From Bolinopsis microptera (Eukaryota; Ctenophora; Tentaculata; Lobata; Bolinopsidae): a stretch of 64,000 nucleotides of DNA. Numbering within the stretch: position 1 is the stretch's first letter; each line of letters starts with the position of its first letter. Made by a program: the position numbers and the translations under genes. The notes under the pieces are model-generated. The model was not told where the DNA came from and did not search any database. It worked only from the letters and a program-made list of their open reading frames with translations. The stretch spans positions 2,751,902 through 2,815,901 of the forward strand of contig NC_087076.1 in assembly GCF_026151205.1 (NCBI RefSeq). Direction: 5' to 3'. Of the stretch, positions 40,848 through 50,843 are shown one piece after another.

Positions 40848-41225
40848 CCGAATGGCTTGTAAAAGTTAAAACGCTGAAATGCAGGAACGGGGTAGTTTGA
40901 TTTTTTAAAAAGGTTTCCATAAAGCTAGAAATCACTGATGCTTTAAGCATGGACTATTTCATGCACGAAAACCCATTTGATGAAGATGATATGTGATATT
41001 AGACACTGATCATGTACACATATTTTAACATTCTCACTGCTTAACGTCTGTTTTTCTTACTTACTGTATAAAAATGTATTTTAAAATCATTTGCTGAAAT
41101 AAAAAAAAACGTCAAAAAATTTAATGTCCGTTCAAATAAGGTCCAATAAGGTAATTATAACTGACTGATCAGTGAATTAGCAAAGGGTCCACGATGTAGC
41201 TGAACCATAAAATCAAATATTTTAC

Positions 41226-44200
41226 CTTCACACGTAACTTTTGAGCCCAATTACCTCCCCTGCCGTCATTTTGACATGCAGCCGACAACCCATATTGGTT
41301 AAACGTTTCCGTGGCATTGGATGCAGTAAAACATTCTGTGTTGTATTGGACTGCGAAGACAGAGAAGCCTTGTTCCTTGGCGAAGTTGTAGCAGTCTTCA
41401 ATCGGTGTATTTGAGTTGAATCTGATGCCTCCAGCTATTGCTCTGGTAGGAGCGTCAGTCCAGCAGCCCAGACTCTGAGGACTGCATTCACCTTCAGGAG
41501 TTGGTTTCTCTGATGGATTTGATTATAGTTACAAGTTTCAATGAGAGCTTTAATTTGATATAATAATCTACAGAGTAACTGCACTTCTATCATCACAGTG
41601 CTGGCAAGCATGACCGTGCCTCTTATATTCACTATACTATTTACCCTCTTCACTAATATACCCCCTTTACTATTATACCCTCTTAATTGTTTTTCAGGCA
41701 ATTAGTTTTTCGTCAAGTAGTTCAGCAGACATATTTTAAGTTCAAAACATTCTAATTCAATGTCAAAGATGACAGGAATAAGAAATAATTCTGTGGAGAT
41801 TTTTAAGAATTTTGGGGGGGGGGGGGGGGGGCCAACCATATTAAAGTATATTAAAGTATATCCCCGGGTCAAAATCGGAAAAAATCCTACATTTTAATAT
41901 ACTTTAATATACCTACAATTAGTAGATTAGAAGATAAGCCATTTGCTAGTCCCCTGAACTCATACTTCATATATTTTGGCTCATAAATTGGTCAAGTATC
42001 AATATCTTTGAACAAGACTTACTTTACATGAAAGGTAAATCTAATCCATACATTAAATAAAACAAAATTTTTCACATAATTTTTTATAATGTAGGGATAG
42101 ACACTCCCCATATTAAAGTATATTAAAGTATATCCCGGGTCAAAATTGGAAAAAAAACCTACATTTTAATATACTTTAATATGGTTCAAAATTTTAATGG
42201 AGAAAATGTAGGTATATTAAAGTATATTAAAGTATATTAAAGTATATTAAAGTATATTAAAGTATATCCCCGGGTCAAAATTGGAAAAAATCCTACATTT
42301 TAATATACTTTAATATGGTTGCCCCCCCCCCCCCCCCCCAATTTTACATAAAATACGCCCCAGCACTGTTATACGAAATTCGGTAAAAAACCCAAAATCG
42401 CCATATTCAGGTGCCTTAAAAACCATGTTAAAATTGACTTAGAGATCTGAAACTTTGCAGGGCATCTAGACGTTGACCAAATCGACAACAAAAAGTTTCA
42501 AGTTTCAGGAGCATTGGAAAGTGGGTTTTCTAGAACCCCTGTTTTACGACAGATTGCCGTGTATATATATAATATTCAGGGATAGACGCTTTGTCAGTCA
42601 TTGTAGCCTGTATTTAATTGTAGATTCAAAAGTATAAAAGATACAGCCATTTCCGACCACAGGTCTTAAAGATAATTGCTAAAATGTTTATTTTTAATGG
42701 ACATTAATTGAACGCTGGAGGCCCTAACAGTCATCTTAATGTCCATTCAAATAAAGTCTGTTCATTTAAGGTCCGTTGAATTTTTTTCCAAAATGTTTCC
42801 ACTTCGAACTTTTTGTCCAGAATATGACAACTATGAGAACTTTATTGTGCCGTAAGTTAACGACGGAAAGGTTCTCCTTGGTTTGCCAGAAGCACAGAAA
42901 ACTCTACAAGTATATGATGTTTTCAAGGGTCACTTGGCGGAAAAAGTCAACGAAATTATGGCACTTAACAACATAGTTCATGAGCTAGTCCCCGCCAACA
43001 TGACAAACTTGTTCCAGCCTCTCGATATTACGGTAAACCCAGTGACATAAAGTGAGGAATCTAAGAATCTAATTCCTAGCCATATTAATTTCCATAGCCA
43101 CGCCGACTAATTTTTGTCAACAAAATTATTAAATCAACTTTAAAATAGTCGCGGTTGTTACACACTGTAACGCCGCGCACTGTACTTTAATTCTATATTT
43201 ATCCGAGAAGATGTTCGAATCGAGCGCAAATGCCAGATTCCTGCAGATTCCTAGTTCTTGCGCTTAACTTGCGCGTTACCAAATAATCCAAGATATTCCT
43301 GTCAGGATCCAAGATTTTCCTACTACCAGTATGGTAGTATGGACTGTTTGGTAGTATGGTAGTATGGTAGTTGCAGGAACGCGCGAAGACGTATATGTAA
43401 ATATTACAAAAGCGTACATGGAATCGTAGCCTAGTTGGTTCATCCGTCGGTACAATGTTCTTATCTCTGAACATGAATCAGAAACTCAAAACTGTGAAGT
43501 TAGCAGTGTGACTGAACTTAATAGCAACCCATCTCTTGTGAATTCTTCTGATGTTAACAAACAATCTTCAACCAGTGTTAACGTTGTGGGTAAGTCCATC
43601 AATCCATATCATGATTTGAGTCGAGGTGTATTCAGGTTTGTTGATACTCTCAAGTTGGATATGGAAACACAATACACACAAACGTTTAACAATAGGGCTG
43701 TAGCATACTATGGGGATTTCCCATATGCCTACAATGGAGGCTTCCATAACACGAGGCCGTTAAATGACAATCCCTTATTAAAGTCTATTTTAGAACGTTT
43801 ACGCTCACAGTTCCCAAGTCTGATATTTAACAGCGCCATGATCACTAAGTATGAAAATGGCAAGCAAGGAATACCATTCCATTCAGATGATGAGAGGTCC
43901 ATATCACCAGGCTCCATGATTTCCACCATATCGTTAGGAGCAACAAGAGTCCTCAGTTTTAGGTCTAAAAGCAAAGTCCACGTTGCCAATCTTACTCTCT
44001 CCCATGGCGACATAATGATTATGACCAGAAAATCTCAGGACAGCTTTGAACACAGCCTTATTCAGGACCATACTGATGACATGAGAATTAGCATTACTCT
44101 GCGCCAGATTGATGGCAGTGCAACCTTGTCTGCTCCACCCGATACCTCAAGTAAGCCTTTCGTTACTGTAGGAGAAACTGAACCCTCAATCAAAGGGAAA

Positions 44201-47200
44201 TCATCACCCAACAAAATCACTCATAAGAGCACCGTATCCCCTGCTTCAGTCAAAAGCAAATCCCTTGCTGTGTATGTTAGCTCAAGCCAGGGACAAAAGG
44301 ATTTCGCGGCATGTACGAAATCGCGAAATTTCCCATTCTCCGCGACAAATTTTATGTATAGTTTAATGTATAGCCTGTTAAATTTTGCGGTATCGCGAAA
44401 TTTGGCCAAAATAATCGCGAAATCCTTTTGTCCCTGGCTCAAGCATGTTCTCCAAGTTAGATGCTACAAAACTATCCTCTGCTCATCAAGAAGCACATGT
44501 ATTTCACTATCCTGGTGGCATTGCAAACGGTATCAATGAACGCTTCCACTCAGATGAAAGAAAGAGGTCAATTGATGCAAATAATGTGAAGACCATCGTA
44601 CTCATGTGTGGAACTAATGATGTGGACTTAATCCTAGAGAGTCCTCGACACATGAGGAATAGATTATTGTCACCCGATGAGTTCACAGGAAAAGCAAAGG
44701 CCCTTGATAACACCAATCGCTCTATTGATAATCTGATCCAGTCACTTCACTCGTGGGCTCCAGCTGCAAAAATTAAGATCATAAACATTTTACCAAGAGA
44801 AAGTTTTGCTAGAAATAAAGTGATAAATGACATCAATATCTTTTTATCTAAGATTCCTTCCAAATACTCGTTTGTTAGCTTTATACCCACAGAGATGAAT
44901 CGATTTTTGTTTAGTGATAGATCTGGATTTAGGAAATCATCTTGTTTTAATAGTAGATTTGGGGAAGACAATGTGCATCTAAACAGCGATGGTATCTTTA
45001 AACTAGCAAAGCACATCAAGTACCATGCTCACCATTGAAATCGACATGACATTTCCACCTGAATATTTATTTTGATTTCAAGTTTAAAACTTTTCTATTG
45101 AAAATATTTACAGGCGGATAATTTTCACCTGATTTTAGTTTAATCAGACACAACGACTAACACGTTCTGTGAAATGACAAATATTCACAACTCAGCTGAC
45201 AAATTTCATAACCTTTGCATTGGTCACTGTAACATTCAAGGTGGTCTCCTAAATTTAGCTAAAAGTAATGAACTTACTCAACTCATTCGAGATCATAAGC
45301 TAGACATACTTTCCCTAAATGAGATGAATCTTAATGATACTATTGACACAGACACCATAAATATTCCTTCCTCCTTCAACATTATGCGATGCGACAGGCC
45401 AAACAGTTCTAGGGGTGGTTATGGCTTAATGATAAACAAAAAACTAGCTTACACAGAATTAGTTATGGATAGTAAGCTTGATAACATTGAAGCATTATGG
45501 GTGAAGCTTAAGAATAGCAAGATCAATGTTTGCTGCTTCTATCGCTCTGGAAATTATTGCAGTGTTGATAACTTTATTGAGTACATTCATTTTTGCATGA
45601 AAAAATTGAACGGGAAAAAGGTTATCTGGATTGGGGATATAAACATTGACCAGAATAATATCTCATCAACCCAGTACAAAAAATTAGATATGACCTTGAG
45701 ATGTTACAATCTAGTTCAAACCATTCAAGGGATAACTAGAGTTGCTAAACGTGGAGACAATTTTACCCAGACTACTATTGATGTAATATTCACTAACTGT
45801 TATGCAGATTTTGTTCAATCTTCTGTTCTTGATTCAAACGTATTGGGGATCATCAAGCTATTATGTGTGAGATAGATTGTAAAGTACCTATAGCTCCTAA
45901 ATTTGAAAAGGTTGAAATTAGAAATCATTGTAAACGTAATGTTAAACAATTCTTAGACTATCTAGATACCTGTTCTGATTACAGTCCACTATTGGAAAGT
46001 ACAGATGTTGAAGCTATCACTGCTGGCCTTTGTCATCATATTGAACAGGCATATGCAACCTTCTTCCCTTGCAAGACCATAGAAAGGCATGAAAAGTTCA
46101 TACATAAACCTTCTACTGAACTTTTAAATGCCATTAATCATACACATTTTCTTCTAAAGAAATTCCGTAAAAAGAAGGATAAGAGAGACAATGGAAATTG
46201 CAATAAATGTGGTATATGTAGCAAATGTATAAAGTGTAATGAGGCCTGGGATTGCTACAAGATTCAGAGAAATATTAGAAATAAATTAGCTAAAACCTGC
46301 AAAAAGGCTAATGTAATCGATGATCTACAAGTTAAAAGTGCCAAGAATGATCTTAAAGTGGTATGGAAAACTATCAAACTGGCATCAAATATGACCCCTG
46401 GTACAACTAATTGTCAAACTATCAATGAGAATGATCCTGAGCTATTTAACTTTCATTTTGCAAATGTTGGATCAAGATTACAAAATCAGGCCCCCAGTAT
46501 TGAAAGAGTTAGTTTTACTGATTTTTTACCTCCTAGAACTAACATCTCATTTGATAGATTCCAAGAAATAAATGAAACTGATATCCTAATGTATGTCGAA
46601 ACGCTCAAGAATGACAAGGCCTCATATGACGATGTGCCTCTATTTTTACTTAAGCAAGCTGTACCACACATAGTTGAGCCACTGACCCATATTGTCAATT
46701 TGAGCCTTAATACAGGTGTTGTACCAACCCTTTGTAAAAAATCTAGAGTAACTCCCATCCATAAGGCAGGAATGAAAGATGATCCTAATAATTACAGACC
46801 AATATCCATCCTTCCACTTGTAGGAAAACTTATAGAATACTTTGTCGGCAAGCAACTCACTGATTACATGGAAGAGAACAAACTTTTCATCCGGCATCAA
46901 TATGGCTTTCGGAAAAATCACTCCACAACTTATTTGATGTACGATCTGATGGACGAAATATATATGAGTAAATCTAAGTCTTATAAACCAGGAATCATCT
47001 TTCTTGATCTTAAGAAGGCCTTTGACACAGTGAATCATGAAATATTGCTTCAAAAATTGGCATATTATGGAATTGGTGGCATTGCTTTAACCTGGTTTAA
47101 GAACTTCTTATCTTGTAGATATCAATGCACTAGGATCAATGGCAAACTGAGCTCATTTTTAGAAGTTCTGAGTGGTGTACCACAAGGAAGCATCATTGGG

Positions 47201-50200
47201 CCTATATTATTTAGTATCTTCATAAATGACATCATTTATGCCTGTAACCTATCTAAGCCCTTTCTATTTGCAGATGATGGTGCACTATTCTTTGATCAAA
47301 CCTGCAGAAGCACATTTATAAACATGAAAATAGAACTTATGACAATCTTTAAATGGCTCAGTGTAAATAAATTATCACTCAATGAAAAGAAGACTGAATT
47401 CCTATTGTTTGATTCTGTTGATCAACATGATGAATTAACCATTGAATGTAATGAGGTAACTTTCACAATCAAGGAGTGCAAAGAGACAAAATATCTTGGC
47501 CTAATTCTAGATAGTAAATTAAACTTCAAAAGCCATGTAGATTATATTATTAAGAAGGTCATGAAGAGAATTGGTGCCATGTATAGAAGTAAAGCACTGC
47601 TACCCATTAAATATAGGAAAATGTTTGCCAATGCACTCATGTTGCCACAATTCGATTATTTAGACACGATCTATTGTAGAGCTGGCAAGACAAAACTTGC
47701 TGAACTTGACACTCTGTACAAAAAGGTAGCCAAAATAGCTCTCAACGTTCCACAAACAGAGAGCAGCCTTAATGTTTATAGAGACATGAAATGGTTACCA
47801 CTCCATCTTAGACGACAACTCCATCTGTCAAATTATATGTTTAGAATCATCCATGACAATTGTCCTACAAACTTTATGAACAAATTTAGTTACATATCAG
47901 GAGGTAGTAGGAGCGGCGAAAGCTGCAAACCTATATGTTAATAGATGCAACCTATATGTTAATAGATGCAACCTATATGTTAATAGATCAACATCACATA
48001 AAAACTTTCAATACTTGGGGGCAAAATGTTGGAATAATGTTCCAACAGATCTACGAAATCTGCCCGATGTTAAAAGCTTTAGTGATTCGTATAAGAAACA
48101 GCTACTCTCATCTATAACAACAGACCCTAATTATACCGTCGACAATTCATATGACAAATTTTACACTGCAATCATAGTCGACGATAACTAAGTATCTTCT
48201 AATTCTTTTAAATCTGAGGCATATATAATTGATGTATCGAAAGAATTTTCCTTGTTTTACCACCTTACCATTTTGATTGATTTTGCACATGACTGACATG
48301 TTTTAACTGGAGAAAGGGTTCGCACAGTGGTAGTTTTATAAACCACTTTTAATTTAATGACCTATTATACCTAGTGGTAGTTTTATAGACCACATTTAAT
48401 TTATTTACTTATTATACTTAGTATTTATTTTTGGTGACTGTATCACCCAGTTTTAACATTTGATAATTGTACATTTTATTGACGACACATTGACTGAATG
48501 TTATTTTATATTCTAATTTATATTCTAGATATTTTACTTATTTTTCAACAGACGACAACTTCCTGTTTTTTCTTCTATATAAGTTACTCATATCTCTTTT
48601 ACAGACTTTTTTACAAGGACATTGACAGATGATACTCACATTAGGCATTCATTATTGCATCTAAATTATTTCACTTGCATTAGGTTTAGAAATTTATTCT
48701 CTGGTTAACAGATTTCAAATGTTTAATTAATTTGTAGTATGACAGTAAGGTATATAAGAAGTTATTTAATTTTGCCTGGGCTATTATATTGACTATTGAG
48801 GTTTAATGATGGTATGGAATTTGAATTCTATATAAATTTACACTCTGTGGTTGGGGCATTTTGCATAGTAAATATGGTTACTACTCCTATATATCATATT
48901 ATTTGATTGGTATTCGATTTCTGATTATTTCTCTAGGAATATGATTATTATATCTCAATTTGGCTTTAGGTAGGGTGCCCCGCTAAAAGAACTGGATTCT
49001 TCCAGGAAGCATCCCGTGCACAGACCTTGGTCTACATATATATTAAATTATTAACCATTCATTCTGTATGTGCACGAAAATTTATTTCAATCAATATTAG
49101 CAGATCGCGAGTTCGAGACCCGGAAAGGAAATCTTTCACAATCTTTTGGCAATTATGAATAACTATACTAATGAATTAATAACTATACTAATGAATAACT
49201 AAACCTCTGTAATATAACTAGCAAAGTAAAATGAAATCGTTATCCGGCCGCGGAGCGGCCGAAAAATTTATGGTAGTCGTTTTAAAAATATATGGTAGCC
49301 GTTTTTTCTTTCCAGACTGGATTCCTAGTCCCTTTTTAAATTTTTGTCACTGGGACGGTAAATCGTGTTGCCAAGGACATTTTCCGACGTTGTTATAGTT
49401 CATATTACTCAGGGGAGGTAATAGAACAGTGCTAGGAAAGCTCCACGTGATGTTAAGGTTTACCTAAAGTTGTCTAAGATAAAACCACTTTACGCTGAAT
49501 GGCTTGTAAAACACTGAAATGCAGGACCGGGATAGTTTGATAAAAAAGGTTTTCATAAAGCTAGAAATCACTGATGCTTTAAGCATGGACTATTTCTTGC
49601 ACGAAAACCCATTTGATGAAGATGATATGTGAAATTAGACACTGATCATGTACACATATTTTAACATTCTTACTGCTTAACGTCTGTTTTTCTTACTTAC
49701 TGTATAAAAATGGATTTAAAAATCATTTGCTGAAATAAAAAAACGTCAAAAAAATGAAAAAAATTCGGAATTTTGATGGTTTTGAATGCCTTCTAGCATT
49801 CATATTAATATCCGTTCATAATTATGTCCGTTAATTTAATGTCCGTCCAAATAAGGTCCGATAAGGTAACCAAAACGAAGACACTCACCTAGCTTACGTC
49901 CTTGGTAGCTCATTCCATAATTTCTAGTTCTACTGGGACATGGCGTGAACTGGTCCCCCTCGCAGCACAAACTGTTTCTCTATCACACTGCCGTCACACT
50001 TGGTACCCTGAGGAGTGTAGACGTTCTCCTTGTTTGATTTACAACAGTACTGTCCATGGTAGTAGACGTTGGGGAAAGACGCAGGACAATCTAAAAATAG
50101 TTGGCAAAAAATATATTCCATATTTATTACTATTTATCATCTCTATTTCTAAATTCTATGCAAGTTGACAAGGATATGTTCATAAGTTTTTAAAAAGTGC

Positions 50201-50540
50201 CAAATATTCACATATATCTGCCACTACTGTACAATAGGTTTATCATATCGATCGAAATCTCTTCACTCTTTGGGTTTCGTTTTGAGATATCTACCGTAAT
50301 TTGTAATTACATATTTAAATGAAGAAACAAACTATTAGCTAAGACAACTGTCGGGTGTGTCTAAATTAACATCTACTCAGGTAAATGTAATTAACATGGT
50401 TCAGTTTCAACTACATACCTTGAAGATCTTCCGTCTCCCCCTGAGCAGAGGTTGAGAAACTGAGAAATGCGTTTGCTTCTGTGTTTATCGCTGTTTTGGT
50501 TTCCAATGTCTGTAAGGAAGCCAATCTGGCCAACCAGAAT
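41226..50540 (-). CDS. WSC-like domain protein (partial model, possibly disabled)
   Basis: Three minus-strand exons are visible. About 50,540-50,419 is an N-terminal segment with TEANAFLSFSTSAQGETEDL. 50,090-49,889 is a Cys-rich segment, FPNVYYHGQYCCKSNKENVY then TPQGTKCDGSV. 41,474-41,226 carries LGCWTDAPTRAIAGGIRFNS, DCYNFAKEQGFSVFAVQYNT and CFTASNATETFNQYGLSAAC. The last resembles WSC-type carbohydrate-binding extracellular domains of marine invertebrates (GCW.D start, VFAVQ core, paired Cys). In the middle exon the reading frame shifts at about 49,970. One frame reads into a stop, while the other continues CCEGDQFTPCPS, which fits the Cys pattern. The phase into the 41,474 exon does not match directly, so an exon is missing or the gene is decaying. 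The ~8.4-kb intron between the last two exons holds the transposon nest. Secreted or extracellular function is inferred. Confidence 0.5.
41814..42339. mobile_element. TIR element bounded by poly(G) and poly(C)
   Basis: The left boundary is an 18-base G-run followed by CCAACCATATTAAAGTATAT. The right boundary is the complement, ending in an 18-base C-run. The interior contains a 10-bp unit (ATTAAAGTAT) repeated singly or up to about six times in both orientations, and repeated CCCGGGTCAAAATTGGAAAA segments. Homopolymer ends of opposite strand identity and internal short repeats make an unusual fold-back element. Confidence 0.75.
42340..42698. other. Stretch between fold-back element and pogo copy B
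   Basis: AT-rich sequence with no gene or repeat recognised. Confidence 0.5.
43508..45038 (+). pseudogene. LINE ORF1: AlkB dioxygenase plus SGNH esterase, interrupted
   Basis: Residues from about 43,600 to 44,115 form an AlkB-family 2-oxoglutarate/Fe(II) dioxygenase. They show NSAMITKYENGKQGIPFHSD with the HxD metal pair, a distal His in SFEHSL, and the RISITLR arginine pair that binds 2-oxoglutarate. The family repairs alkylated bases in DNA or RNA. After a Ser/Lys-rich linker comes an SGNH hydrolase domain. Its block I (near VYVSSS) is split by the 153-bp MITE; block III is CGTNDV at about 44,610, and block V is DNVHLNSDG at about 44,970. Esterase domains are known in CR1-type ORF1 proteins; AlkB there is unusual. 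Excluding the MITE and one TCAA copy (157 bases) brings the two parts into one frame, so ORF1 was intact when the MITE arrived. The ORF1 start lies outside this copy. Confidence 0.8.
44286..44438. mobile_element. 153-bp MITE inside the esterase domain
   Basis: Perfect 23-bp terminal inverted repeats (GCCAGGGACAAAAGGATTTC plus GCG, and its complement) flanked by TCAA on both sides (44,282-44,285 and 44,439-44,442). The centre is AT-rich with GCGAAAT words in both orientations. TIR start and 4-bp duplication are seen; superfamily is not assigned. It splits the reading frame by +1. Confidence 0.92.
45174..48191 (+). pseudogene. LINE ORF2: endonuclease and reverse transcriptase, two frame changes
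   Basis: The endonuclease part (45,174-45,850) has GHCNIQGGL, the catalytic LSLNEMNL, WIGDINID and TTIDVIFTN. The frame then changes at about 45,845-45,850, in a G-run just before the expected DH of the last endonuclease motif (DHQAIMCEI in the next frame). The RT part (45,863-47,940) has TPIHKAGMKDDPNNYRPISI, FLDLKKAFDTVNHEIL, SGVPQGSIIGPILFS and the catalytic FADDGALFF, consistent with the CR1/jockey group. A Cys cluster CNKCGICSKCIKCNEAWDC lies between the two domains. A second frame change at about 47,920-47,927 precedes a 21-bp unit repeated three times. The C-terminal tail (FQYLGAKCWNNVPTDLRNLP) continues in the shifted frame to a stop at 48,189-48,191. No RNase H. Confidence 0.88.
47928..47988. 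repeat. 21-bp tandem triplication in the ORF2 tail
   Basis: AACCTATATGTTAATAGATG plus C repeats three times, the last unit incomplete. Being 21 bp it preserves frame, adding about seven residues per copy. It sits next to the frame change. Confidence 0.9.
48192..49092 (+). other. 3' region of the LINE
   Basis: Non-coding AT-rich sequence between the ORF2 stop and the resumption of tRNA-like sequence. It includes a partial direct repeat (GTGGTAGTTTTATAAACCAC and GTGGTAGTTTTATAGACCAC). No poly(A) or clear terminal microsatellite is seen. Confidence 0.55.
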
Positions 50541-50825
50541 ATATAAAATATAAATCAAGATATAAACCATTATATGTTCAACGTATCTTTATCGGACAAA
50601 TTGATGCTGTTGCTACTCGACTGAAATCAAAAAGCCGAGCTATCATAAATGAATTGAAAAAATGTATTACTATTTATAAGTTATATCTCTATCTCTAACA
50701 TGTGACATGTAACAGTAACATCAGCAGTAGTAGTACTATTTTATTGTTAGCCCCCAGTCCTGAGTCCATACTTTACAATATGACATGTATATCTCACTAA
50801 AAGCTAAAATGTTCTTTATGCTCGA

Positions 50826-50843
50826 TACAATACAATACAATAG
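50826..50843. repeat. (ATACA)n pentamer run
   Basis: GATACAATACAATACAATAG; possibly the tail of a LINE or SINE copy, complementary in sequence to the run at 15,268. Confidence 0.5.

Larger units (their letters stand above)
39087..41149. mobile_element. Pogo/Tigger-like element, copy A, riddled with insertions
   Basis: The left end TTATCGGACCTTATTTGGAC matches the complement of the right end (AAATAAGGTCCAATAA). Between the ends it aligns with copy B in blocks: GAACTTTTTGTCCAGAATAT at 39,240, AATTATGGCACGCAACAACA at about 39,655, TGACAAACTTGTTCCAGCCT at 40,517, and CGTGTTGCCAAGGACATTTT at 40,559. These blocks encode scraps of a DDE-type transposase C-terminus. The gaps between blocks are separate later insertions listed individually. 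Not functional. Confidence 0.8.
43462..49092 (+). mobile_element. CR1-like LINE with AlkB and esterase domains
   Basis: A non-LTR retrotransposon of about 5.6 kb. ORF1 carries an AlkB-type dioxygenase domain then an SGNH esterase domain. ORF2 carries an apurinic-type endonuclease then a reverse transcriptase without RNase H. A 3' region of about 0.9 kb follows. The first open frame has no ATG and runs straight out of the tRNA-like sequence, so the copy is probably 5'-truncated within ORF1. The boundary is inferred from where the tRNA-like sequence stops (left) and resumes (right). A target duplication longer than about 4 bases (CAAT) could not be made out. The copy is disabled by a MITE and two frame changes but is otherwise well preserved, so it is young. 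Confidence 0.8.
43425..49125 (+). repeat. tRNA-like promoter boxes split by the LINE
   Basis: At 43,425-43,457 the sequence ATCGTAGCCTAGTTGGTTCA then TCCGTCGGTAC has the form of a tRNA D-arm and A box (TAGCCTAGTTGG). At 49,103-49,125 GATCGCGAGTTCGAGACCCG has the form of a B box (GTTCGAGACC). They are 5.7 kb apart, but adjacent if the LINE is removed. A tRNA-derived SINE head inside the TIR element is therefore likely. It is not a tRNA gene: the acceptor stem is not evident. Confidence 0.6.
43038..49354. mobile_element. TIR element with 8-bp duplication, carrying tRNA-like boxes and a LINE
   Basis: Perfect 8-bp duplications ACGGTAAA lie at 43,030-43,037 and 49,355-49,362. The termini are CCCAGTGACA on the left and TGTCACTGGG on the right, with a further inverted match inside (ATTCCTAG near both ends). 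Without the LINE the element would be about 0.7 kb and has no transposase. An 8-bp duplication points to a hAT- or P-like mobiliser. Removing it restores the pogo-like reading frame exactly. Confidence 0.85.
42699..49864 (+). mobile_element. Pogo/Tigger-like element, copy B, split by a 6.3-kb insertion
   Basis: The left part (42,699-43,037) starts GGACATTAATTGAACGCTGG, probably having lost its outermost bases. The right part (49,363-49,864) ends CCAAATAAGGTCCGATAA. The coding scrap at 42,877-43,037 reads DVFKGHLAEKVNEIMALNNI then VPANMTNLFQPLDITVN. This is the third-acidic-residue region of the DDE_1 (pogo/Tigger/jerky) transposase family. After the insertion the same frame continues RVAKDIFRRCYSSYYSGEV at 49,363. 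Further right there are stops, and a tail reading ITDALSMDYFLHENPFDEDD in another frame. The catalytic core upstream is missing. Dead element, but an exact record of the insertion site. Confidence 0.85.

Noticed and set aside
43425-43461. A tRNA gene
   Set aside because: Only a D-arm/A-box-like part is present; the anticodon arm and acceptor stem are missing and the B-box-like part is 5.7 kb away.
43038-49354. The TIR element as a DNA transposon that itself encodes the AlkB, esterase and reverse transcriptase
   Set aside because: The tRNA-like sequence stops at the LINE's left edge and resumes at its right edge, showing the LINE is a later insertion and not cargo of the TIR element.
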